Shown here: piece after piece, positions 33,579 to 40,224 of the stretch
Position numbering within the stretch: position 1 is the first letter of the stretch
Layout of the letters: every line of letters begins with the position of its first letter
From: Desulfoferula mesophila
Lineage (GTDB): Bacteria; Desulfobacterota; Desulfarculia; Desulfarculales; Desulfarculaceae
Direction of reading: 5' to 3'
Assembly (NCBI RefSeq): GCF_037076455.1
Contig: NZ_AP028679.1
Location: 2,495,501 to 2,559,500, forward strand
Length of the DNA: 64,000 nt
Translations under genes and position numbers: made by a program
Notes under the pieces: model-generated
What the model was told of the DNA's origin: nothing
Seen by the model: the letters and a program-made list of their open reading frames with translations, nothing else
Database searches by the model: none

Positions 33579-34082
33579 CTACTTGGGCACCCAGCAGATG
33601 TCCAAGATGGTGTGCGTGGGGTTGGCCGTGTTGAACTCGGCCCGCACCGGCATTCCGGTCACCGGCTTGCCCTCCTTGAGCCACCCCTTGAAAATGGTGT
33701 CCACCCCCTCTATCTGCACGTCGATCTGCCAGTAGGGGGTCTCCATCTCGATGCCTATGCCGGCGTAATCCAGCATGGTGTAGGCGTAGATCGTGCCCTC
33801 GGCGGGCACCTCGACCCACTCGGTGCGCGCGTAGCAATCCGGGCAGTCGGCCCGGGGCGGCAGCCAGGTGGAGTTCTCGGTGCACTCGGGGTTGGTGCAC
33901 TTGGTGGCCAACAGCTTGCCCTGGGTCAGCCCCTTGAAGAAGGGGGTCAGCAGGCCGTAGGTGTGGTGATGGGTTATGCTGCGGGGAAAGTTCACTACCC
34001 AGAAATCGCCGGCGTCATCGTAGATCTCGCTGGGCTCGCCGATGAATTTGGTGGTCAGGGGACCTTCGTAGGCTTTAGTCAT
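33579..34082 (-). CDS. Zn-ribbon/OB-fold (DUF35-type) thiolase partner
   Basis: A 167-aa protein with an N-terminal helical part, a zinc ribbon (C-T-N-P-E-C near residue 62 and C-P-D-C near 80) and a C-terminal OB-fold. Such proteins pair with thiolase- or HMG-CoA-synthase-fold partners: BbsA with BbsB in anaerobic toluene degradation, ChsH2 with Ltp2 in steroid degradation. It starts 15 bases after the thiolase gene, which supports a complex. Confidence 0.9.
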   Translation of the reverse strand: MTKAYEGPLTTKFIGEPSEIYDDAGDFWVVNFPRSITHHHTYGLLTPFFKGLTQGKLLATKCTNPECTENSTWLPPRADCPDCYARTEWVEVPAEGTIYAYTMLDYAGIGIEMETPYWQIDVQIEGVDTIFKGWLKEGKPVTGMPVRAEFNTANPTHTILDICWVPK

Positions 34083-34097
34083 TTGCGATCTCCTTTC

Positions 34098-35465
34098 CTA
34101 CCAGGCCTTGCGCAAAATGCCGCAGGTAACGTGGGAGCCCACGCCGGCGTGGCTGATCCACAGGCCCTGTTTGGGATCCTTTACCTGCAGGCTCTTCCAG
34201 TCGGCCGGCTTTTCCTTCTCGGCCCGGTCCCACCACTTCTTGTCGCCGTGGATATAGTCGTAGCGGTCCTGAATCTGCCAGAACACCTCGCAGGCCTGCC
34301 AGATGCCGGTGGCCCCCACCGCGTGCATGGTGCCCAACAGGCCGCCGGAGAGGTTGGAGGGGCACTTGCCCTCATAGTAGGCGTCGCCGCTCTCGATGTA
34401 GTCCGGCTCCTGGCCGTAGGGCCTGAGTCCGATGTCGCCGTAGGTCTGGATGTCGCTGATGGTGAAGGCGTCGTGCAACTCCACCAGGTCCAACTCCTCC
34501 AGGGGGTCGTGGATGCCGGCCATGCGATAGGCCAAATAAGCCGCGAAGCGCGCGGCCAGGAAGGACTCGAAGCCGGGCCAGCGGCCGGACTCCTTCAACA
34601 GCTCGTCGTACATGCCGGGCTCTTCGTTGGGCAGCAGGGGTATGTCCATGTGCCGGCGGTCGGCCACCCGCAGGGTGTGGGTGCCCCCGGCCATGAACAG
34701 TTCCACCGGATGGTCGGAGAGCTTGTAGGCCATCTCCTCGTTGCACAGCAGGGCCGAGGCGCTGCCGGCGGTCATGGCGCAGCACTCCAGGAAGCGCAGG
34801 GGATAGGCGCTCATGCGCGATTCCAGCACCTCCTCCACGGTATGGTGGCCCGGCTGCTGGGCGTTGGGGTTGCTCATGGCGTAGCCCCGGTTTTTCACCG
34901 CCACCTTGGCCCGGGTCACCTCCGAGAGGTTATAGGCCTCGGCGAAGCGGTTGGCCATGGGCGCGTAATAGGAGCTGTAGATGCGGCCCATGCGGGTCTC
35001 GAAGTCCTTGCAGGCGGCGGTGGAGATGTAGAAGTTTCCGGTGCGGGTGTCCACCTCGTCCATGCGCTCCCAGCCGCTGACCAGCACGCAGTCGGCGTAG
35101 CCGCTGGCCACGGCCATGCAGCCGTTGAGCATGGCCGCCCCGCCGGTGGCCCCGCCGGTCTTGATGCCGGTGTTCCACAGGGGGTCCAGGCCCAAGTAGT
35201 CGTGGATTTTGGCCTCGCACAGGAGCTGGTCCTGGAAGTGGTCGGCGAACTCCCCGTAGGCCGCGTATTGGATGCAGTCCTTAACTTGTTTGGGCGAGAG
35301 CTTGAGGTCGTTGTCCTCCAGCATCATCTTGTAGCCCATCATCACCAGTTCCTCCAGCTTGTACTCCGGGAAGTACTTGCGGAAGGGGGTGCAGCCGCCG
35401 GCCACCATGAATACCCTGCGGGACCATTGCGGCACCCTGAGATTGCCCTTGCCGAATTTGATCAT
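34098..35465 (-). CDS. Thiolase-superfamily protein (SCP2/BbsB-like)
   Basis: A 455-aa thiolase-fold protein. Conserved late motifs are visible: V-E-L-H-D-A-F near residue 340 (replacing N-E-A-F-A) and M-H-A-V-G-A-T-G near 385 (replacing G-H-P-x-G). At the place where degradative thiolases have the nucleophilic Cys (C-x-S-G), I read G-A-T-G-G, so the acyl-accepting Cys seems absent. A C-terminal Cys in H-V-T-C-G-I-L remains. With the DUF35 partner it may be a thiolase or aldolase-type C-C lyase acting on an acyl-CoA. The substrate is unknown. Confidence 0.88.
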   Translation of the reverse strand: MIKFGKGNLRVPQWSRRVFMVAGGCTPFRKYFPEYKLEELVMMGYKMMLEDNDLKLSPKQVKDCIQYAAYGEFADHFQDQLLCEAKIHDYLGLDPLWNTGIKTGGATGGAAMLNGCMAVASGYADCVLVSGWERMDEVDTRTGNFYISTAACKDFETRMGRIYSSYYAPMANRFAEAYNLSEVTRAKVAVKNRGYAMSNPNAQQPGHHTVEEVLESRMSAYPLRFLECCAMTAGSASALLCNEEMAYKLSDHPVELFMAGGTHTLRVADRRHMDIPLLPNEEPGMYDELLKESGRWPGFESFLAARFAAYLAYRMAGIHDPLEELDLVELHDAFTISDIQTYGDIGLRPYGQEPDYIESGDAYYEGKCPSNLSGGLLGTMHAVGATGIWQACEVFWQIQDRYDYIHGDKKWWDRAEKEKPADWKSLQVKDPKQGLWISHAGVGSHVTCGILRKAW

Positions 35466-35513
35466 CTATATCCCTCCTCTAGACTTTAAACCGGCCGGCC
35501 GAGCCTGCCGCGC

Positions 35514-36056
35514 CTACATGGTGCCCACCCACAACACCACGGCAAGCTTCTTGCCGGTGTTGGCGATGGCCTGGGCCTTGGGCTCGGCCCAGAAATGGGC
35601 GGCATCGTGTTTTTTCAAGTGGAACACCTTGTCCCCATGGCGCAACTCGATTCGGCCATCCAAAACGCACAGGACCTCCTGGCCGTTTTTGATGTCCTTG
35701 CGCACCGGCAGCGATTTGCCGGGCTCTATGAACAACACCGCGCTGTCGATGACCGCGCGGTTTTCCGGCGGACTCAGGCGGCGGGTGGCAAACCCGGTGT
35801 GGGGCATGTCCACCTCTCGCCATTCGTCGGTATGGAAGACAAAAACCTTTTCCTGGTTTTGCAAGCGGCTGAGCAGGCCGCCCACGTCCACGGACAGGGC
35901 CTGGCCGATGGACATCAAGGTCTCCACCGAGGGAGACTTCACGTTGTTTTCCACCTGGCTCAAAAAGCCTTCGGAGACCCCGGCTTTTTCGGCCACCGCC
36001 TTGAGCGTAAGATTCTTTTGCTTGCGGCAGCGGCGCAGCTCGTTCCCTAGGTTCAC
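35514..36056 (-). CDS. XRE-family regulator with cupin domain, first gene of the thiolase operon
   Basis: A 180-aa regulator: helix-turn-helix at residues ~5-60 (L-K-A-V-A-E-K-A-G-V-S, then F-L-S-Q-V-E-N) and a cupin at ~100-175 (G-Q-E-V-L-C-V-L-D-G-R-I-E). It is upstream of the thiolase gene on the same strand. An inverted repeat overlaps its predicted transcription start, so autoregulation and control of the acyl-CoA genes is the simplest reading (inference). Confidence 0.9.
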   Translation of the reverse strand: MNLGNELRRCRKQKNLTLKAVAEKAGVSEGFLSQVENNVKSPSVETLMSIGQALSVDVGGLLSRLQNQEKVFVFHTDEWREVDMPHTGFATRRLSPPENRAVIDSAVLFIEPGKSLPVRKDIKNGQEVLCVLDGRIELRHGDKVFHLKKHDAAHFWAEPKAQAIANTGKKLAVVLWVGTM

Positions 36057-36080
36057 TTATTTTTCCAATATATTAATGAG

Positions 36081-36105
36081 TTAACCAAAAGGTGCCATTG
36101 GTTAA
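36081..36105 (-). promoter_or_regulatory. Operator-like inverted repeat at the XRE-cupin promoter
   Basis: TTAACCAA (36081-36088) and TTGGTTAA (36098-36105) form perfect 8-base arms with a 9-base spacer. The repeat begins six bases past the -10 box of the candidate promoter and ends 25 bases before the start codon, a classic repressor site. Confidence 0.65.
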
Positions 36106-36110
36106 TATTT

Positions 36111-36139
36111 ACCATAGGACAATATTTATTTAAGGTCAA
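36111..36139 (-). promoter_or_regulatory. Candidate sigma-70 promoter of the XRE-cupin/thiolase operon
   Basis: On the minus strand TTGACC (36139-36134), a 17-base spacer and TATGGT (36116-36111). Confidence 0.6.
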
Positions 36140-36435
36140 GAGAAATGGCCGGCTCGGCCGGGTTGGGCCGCGCTGCGTGAGGTTACGTTTGCTTCGCCAA
36201 TCCACGCGGCCGGAGGCCAAGCGCGACCGGGCGCTTCCAGGCCTGACCAATAGCCTCGCGCAGCTCCCCCGGCATATTCCAGGCGCGACAGCGCATAATT
36301 TTTTCGCACCGCCTGATTGTCCTGCTACTATTTTTCTCCGCCCCGGCGCCCGGCCCGTTGGGGCGGCAACTTTTATTGCGTCACATCTATTTGATTTAAT
36401 TGCATCTATTTTTTTTAATGCCTCAGGCCAGCCCT
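36140..36435 (+). other. Intergenic stretch between XRE-cupin and ZraP-like promoters
   Basis: No gene seen. The part 36290-36420 is AT-rich (runs of T) and is where activator sites for the sigma-54 promoter at 36436 would be expected. Two similar words, TTGCGTC (36377-36383) and TTGCATC (36400-36406), are the only candidate repeat I found. Confidence 0.4.
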
Positions 36436-36451
36436 TGGCACGCTGTATGCT
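36436..36451 (+). promoter_or_regulatory. Sigma-54 promoter of the ZraP-like gene
   Basis: TGGCAC-GCTGT-ATGCT matches the -24/-12 consensus (TGGCAC-N5-TTGCW) with one mismatch and exact GG to GC spacing. Transcription would begin near 36463, 53 bases before the ATG. A sigma-54 activator gene lies 2 kb downstream in the same cluster. Confidence 0.75.
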
Positions 36452-36515
36452 CATTCAGGGGGCAACCGGATACGCACCTAACCAAAAACCGCGGAATACG
36501 CAAAGGAGACTGAAC

Positions 36516-37028
36516 ATGAAGAAGATGATGGTGATCTTAGGCAGCATGGCCCTGGTGGCCACCATGGCGGTGGGTGCATGGGCCGGCCCTTGGGGTCCCG
36601 GTCGGGGTTATGGCCCGGGCAACTGCCCCGGTTACGCCGCCGGCGGTCCTGGTGGTGGACCTGGGTACGGCCCCGGCCCCAATATGACCAAGGAACAGTA
36701 TGAGCAGTTCCAGGCCAAGCGGGCCGCCTTCCTGCAGGAGACCCTGCCCCTGCGCCAGACCATGGCGGCCAAGGGCATCGAGCTGCGCACCCTCTACGCC
36801 CAGCCCAATGCGGACCAGGCCACGATCCAGAAGCTGCGCGGCGAGTTGATCGACATGCGCAGCCAGTTGGCCAAGAAGGCCAATGACGCCGGCCTGCCCG
36901 GAATGGGCTTCGGTCGCGGTGGCTACGGCCGCGGCGGTTACGGTCACGGCGGCTACGGTATGATGGGCTATGGCGGCGGACCCGGCATGATGGGTTCCGG
37001 TTACGGCCCCGGCACCTGCTGGCGGTAG
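36516..37028 (+). CDS. ZraP/CpxP-like periplasmic metal-stress protein, Gly-rich
   Basis: A 170-aa exported protein. It has a signal peptide (about 1-23, ending A-W-A), a Gly/Pro/Tyr-rich stretch (24-50), a helical core with T-K-E-Q-Y-E-Q-F and L-P-L-R-Q (about 53-120), and a C-terminal Gly-Arg-Tyr/His-Gly-Tyr repeat with Met pairs. The core resembles ZraP-type periplasmic heavy-metal sensors, which bind zinc and restrain the ZraS kinase. The His/Met/Cys-bearing C-terminus could bind metal. ATG 36516 has AAAGGAG upstream. The frame is open back to 36177, but no signal peptide or ribosome site lies there. Confidence 0.82.
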   Translation: MKKMMVILGSMALVATMAVGAWAGPWGPGRGYGPGNCPGYAAGGPGGGPGYGPGPNMTKEQYEQFQAKRAAFLQETLPLRQTMAAKGIELRTLYAQPNADQATIQKLRGELIDMRSQLAKKANDAGLPGMGFGRGGYGRGGYGHGGYGMMGYGGGPGMMGSGYGPGTCWR

Positions 37029-37046
37029 ACCCCAAGCCTCGGTTAC

Positions 37047-37080
37047 AATCAGGGTCCGGGCATCGGCCCGGACCCTGATT
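37047..37080 (+). terminator. Very strong hairpin between the ZraP-like gene and the kinase gene
   Basis: A perfect 15-bp stem (37047-37061 with 37066-37080) with loop ATCG. Only a weak T tail follows (TTTACCTT), so it is more likely a partial terminator or mRNA 3'-end stabiliser that lowers kinase expression than a complete stop. Confidence 0.6.
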
Positions 37081-37102
37081 TACCTTGGAGGAGGCGGTAA
37101 CA

Positions 37103-38563
37103 ATGGCCAGAAAACCCACAAGCCCCCTGGCGGAGCCTACTAACCGGCTCACCGGATTATTGCTTGTGGGGATTTTGCTCATGATCATGGCGGTAATCGC
37201 CATCACCACCGCCCGGCGCATGCAAAGCACCGGCCAGCTGATGCGCCACTCCCTGGCCACCCAGGGCGAATTGGTCATCAAATCCCTGGAAGGGGCCACC
37301 CGTTTCGGCATGCGCCACCACATGTGGGGCTCGCTCAGGATGCAGTCCCTGGTGGAAGAGATGCTGCGTCTTCCTTCCTTGGCCTCCCTGGTGGTCATGG
37401 GGCCGCAGGGAGAAGTGCTGGCCGCCGGGGTGGCCGCCGGCGGAGTGGACGATGTGCCGGGCAAGGCCCTCACCGGGCTTTCCCCGGAGGTGCAACAAGC
37501 CGTGGACAAGCGGCAGCCGGTCATCCTGTTCCTGGGCAAGGAGTTGGTGGTGGGCCGCCCCTTCGAACCCCTGGCCGACTTCCAGCGTCAAGGGCGCTCC
37601 CTGCCCCCCTGGGCCAATTCCATGGACGACCACATGCGCCAAATGATGGGGCAGCCCCGGGGCGCCGGACGGGCAGGAGGACCGGGAGGCCCTCCCCCCA
37701 AGCCGGGTTATGTGCTGGTGCGCCTTTCCACCGAATCCATTCGCGTGGCCCAGGGCCGCGATCTGACCAGTTCCCTGCTTCTGGCCGCCGTGGTGTTTTT
37801 CTCCGCCGCCGCCCTGGCCGCGGCCATGTTCTTCTACACCAGACGGCGCCAGAGCGAACTGGAGCGCCTGCGCGAGGAGGTGGCCGAGAACCAACACCTG
37901 GCGGCGGTGGGCCGTCTGGCCGGTTCGGTGGCCCACGAGGTGCGCAATCCCCTCTCCGCCCTGCGCGGGCTGGTGCAATACCTGGCCAAGGGCCATGAGC
38001 CGGGCACCCGTTCCTATCAATGCGCCGAAACCGCGGTGTCGGAGGTGGACCGCCTGGAGCGGGTCGTCTCCGGTCTGTTGGATTACACCCGTCCCCGCTC
38101 GCCCCGCCTTATCCCCCTGGATCTGCAAGAGAGCATCGCGGGCACCCTGCGTCTGCTGGCCGACGAGCCCCGCTCCCAGGGGGTGGAGGTCATCAGCCGC
38201 CTGGAGCCGAACCTGCCCCTGGTACAGGCCGACCCGGACCAGGTGCGGCAGATTCTGATGAACCTGATCATCAACGCCTTGGAAGCCAACAACGGCAAGG
38301 GCTCGGTGGTCGTCTCCGCGCTAAGCCTGGGAGACCAGGTTAAAGTTGAAGTACAGGACCAGGGCGAGGGTATCCCGCCCGGCAAGTCCGAGGAAATCTT
38401 CGATCCCTTTTTCAGCACCAAGGAAAGGGGCACCGGGTTGGGTCTGGCCATTGCCCGCCGCCTGGCCCGGGGCATGGGCGGGCAGTTGACCGCCGCCTCT
38501 CTTGAGTGGCAAAAAGGTTCCAAGTTCACTCTCACTCTCACGGCAGAAGAGGCCAAGGCATGA
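37103..38563 (+). CDS. Membrane sensor histidine kinase, ZraS-like
   Basis: A 486-aa inner-membrane kinase: TM1 about 17-36, periplasmic sensor domain about 37-223 with a Gly/Pro/Arg-rich segment near 185-202, TM2 about 224-245, H-box with His278 (A-H-E-V-R-N-P), and the HATPase domain (N-L-I-I-N-A-L-E-A-N, D-Q-G-E-G-I-P, G-T-G-L-G-L-A). ATG 37103 has GGAGGAGG upstream. Stop and start overlap with the regulator gene (ATGA). It probably senses envelope metal or protein stress together with the ZraP-like protein. Confidence 0.92.
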   Translation: MARKPTSPLAEPTNRLTGLLLVGILLMIMAVIAITTARRMQSTGQLMRHSLATQGELVIKSLEGATRFGMRHHMWGSLRMQSLVEEMLRLPSLASLVVMGPQGEVLAAGVAAGGVDDVPGKALTGLSPEVQQAVDKRQPVILFLGKELVVGRPFEPLADFQRQGRSLPPWANSMDDHMRQMMGQPRGAGRAGGPGGPPPKPGYVLVRLSTESIRVAQGRDLTSSLLLAAVVFFSAAALAAAMFFYTRRRQSELERLREEVAENQHLAAVGRLAGSVAHEVRNPLSALRGLVQYLAKGHEPGTRSYQCAETAVSEVDRLERVVSGLLDYTRPRSPRLIPLDLQESIAGTLRLLADEPRSQGVEVISRLEPNLPLVQADPDQVRQILMNLIINALEANNGKGSVVVSALSLGDQVKVEVQDQGEGIPPGKSEEIFDPFFSTKERGTGLGLAIARRLARGMGGQLTAASLEWQKGSKFTLTLTAEEAKA

Positions 38564-39918
38564 GCAAACGTTCCAGCATCCTGGTCGTGGACGACGAGGC
38601 GGCCCACCGTCTGATGCTTACCGCCCACCTGGAAGAGGCGGGCTACAACGTTCTGGAAGCTCCGGACGGCGAAGCCGCGGTTGGCCAGGTGGAGAAGGCC
38701 CGCGTGGACCTGGTGATCATGGACCTGGTCATGCCGCGCATCGACGGCATGGAGGCGCTCAAGCGCATCAAGTCCAGCCATCCCGATCTGCCGGTGATGA
38801 TGATGACCGCCTACGGCTCCATAGACAACGCGGTCAAGGCCCTCAAGTTGGGGGCGGCGGACTACATCACCAAGCCCCTGGACGTGGACGAGGTGCTCAT
38901 CAAGATCGAGCGCCAACTCAAGGCCGCCAACCTGGCGCGGCGGGTGGCCTCCCAGGCCGAGCGCCTGGGCGAGCGCTTCGACTTTTCAGCCATGGTGGGC
39001 GAGAGCCCGCCCATGCGCCGCCTCAAGGAGACCATGGCCCTGGTGGCCCCCAGCCAGGCCACGGTGCTCATCACCGGCGAAAGCGGCACCGGCAAGGAAG
39101 TGGCGGCCCAAATACTGCACCAGAACTCCCCCCGCGCCGATGGACCGCTCATCAAGGTGAACTGCGCCGCCCTGCCCGAGAACCTTTTGGAGAGCGAACT
39201 GTTCGGCCACGAAAAGGGCTCCTTCACCGGAGCCACCAGCCGGCGGGAGGGGCGCCTGTCCGCCGCCGACGGAGGCACCTTGTTCCTGGACGAGGTGGGC
39301 GAGATGACCCCGGCCCTGCAAGCCAAGCTGCTCCGGGCCCTGCAAGAAGGCGAGTACTCCCCGGTGGGCAGCGACCGCACCTACCACGCCGACGTGCGGG
39401 TGATCGCGGCCACCAACCGGAACCTGGCCGCCGCCGTGTCCGAGGGGGAATTCCGCGAAGACCTCTACTACCGTCTCAACGTGGTGAACCTGGCCATGCC
39501 CCCTCTGCGCGACCGGGGGGATGACGTGCTTTTGCTGGCCGAAATCTTCCTGCGCCGTTTTGCTCGGGACAACAACCGGGAGCTGAAGGGCTTCAGCCCC
39601 GAGGCCCGTACCCAGTTGATGAGCTACGCCTGGCCGGGCAACGTGCGCGAACTCATCAACGCGGTGGAGCGCTCGGTTATCCTGGCCCAGGACCAGACCA
39701 TCGGGGTGGGCGAGTTGCTCCTGGGCATGGCCAGCCCCCGCTCGCAAGACGATTCGGCCTTGCACGCGGGCATGACCATTCGCGAGGCGGAACGCATTCT
39801 CATCGAAAAGACCCTGGAAGCCACCGAGGGCAACCGCACCCGGGCGGCCGACATGTTGGGTATCACCCGCAAGACCCTGCAAAACAAAATTAAGGAATTT
39901 GGCCTGCCGCCGGCGTAA
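38560..39918 (+). CDS. Sigma-54-dependent response regulator, ZraR-like
   Basis: A 452-aa NtrC-type activator: receiver domain with phospho-Asp55 and Lys105, AAA+ domain with Walker A G-E-S-G-T-G-K-E near residue 170, the sigma-54 contact loop written G-S-F-T-G-A (usual form G-A-F-T-G-A), and a Fis-type helix-turn-helix at the end (A-A-D-M-L-G-I-T-R-K-T-L). Phosphorylation by the adjacent kinase should drive the sigma-54 promoter at 36436. Confidence 0.94.
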   Translation: MSKRSSILVVDDEAAHRLMLTAHLEEAGYNVLEAPDGEAAVGQVEKARVDLVIMDLVMPRIDGMEALKRIKSSHPDLPVMMMTAYGSIDNAVKALKLGAADYITKPLDVDEVLIKIERQLKAANLARRVASQAERLGERFDFSAMVGESPPMRRLKETMALVAPSQATVLITGESGTGKEVAAQILHQNSPRADGPLIKVNCAALPENLLESELFGHEKGSFTGATSRREGRLSAADGGTLFLDEVGEMTPALQAKLLRALQEGEYSPVGSDRTYHADVRVIAATNRNLAAAVSEGEFREDLYYRLNVVNLAMPPLRDRGDDVLLLAEIFLRRFARDNNRELKGFSPEARTQLMSYAWPGNVRELINAVERSVILAQDQTIGVGELLLGMASPRSQDDSALHAGMTIREAERILIEKTLEATEGNRTRAADMLGITRKTLQNKIKEFGLPPA

Positions 39919-40224
39919 AAAAGGCTGTTAAAAAAAGCAAGAGCGGCCGGTGGGCGGTCGAATTTCCGGTGGCAGCCGGCGCACCGTCTAAAAGTGGCTG
40001 TTTTGCAACGAGGTGGCTGGGTTCGCTGCTTGGCACAACCGAGGCTCTCGGCCCTAGCGCAATCTCCGGCGCCTGCGCGTGGAGCGGGTGGCCGCCATGG
40101 CAACCATGCGGCGCACGAGAATGGGGCCGCCTCAGATCGCCATTTTCTTTTCCATGCCTCTTTCCGCTGCGACCGATCCAAGAGCAAGCGCACGTCGTTT
40201 GAACCGCGCCCTGGCCATCCACGC
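39919..40224. other. Intergenic stretch between zraR-like and EndoQ-UvrD genes
   Basis: The two genes converge here. A-rich runs occur at 39918-39940. I saw no convincing gene, terminator with T-run, or RNA gene. Confidence 0.5.

Noticed and set aside
40033-40048. Sigma-54-like TGGCAC-N5-AGGCT on the plus strand
   Set aside because: The -12 element is poor and no gene follows in that direction; it faces the end of a convergent gene.
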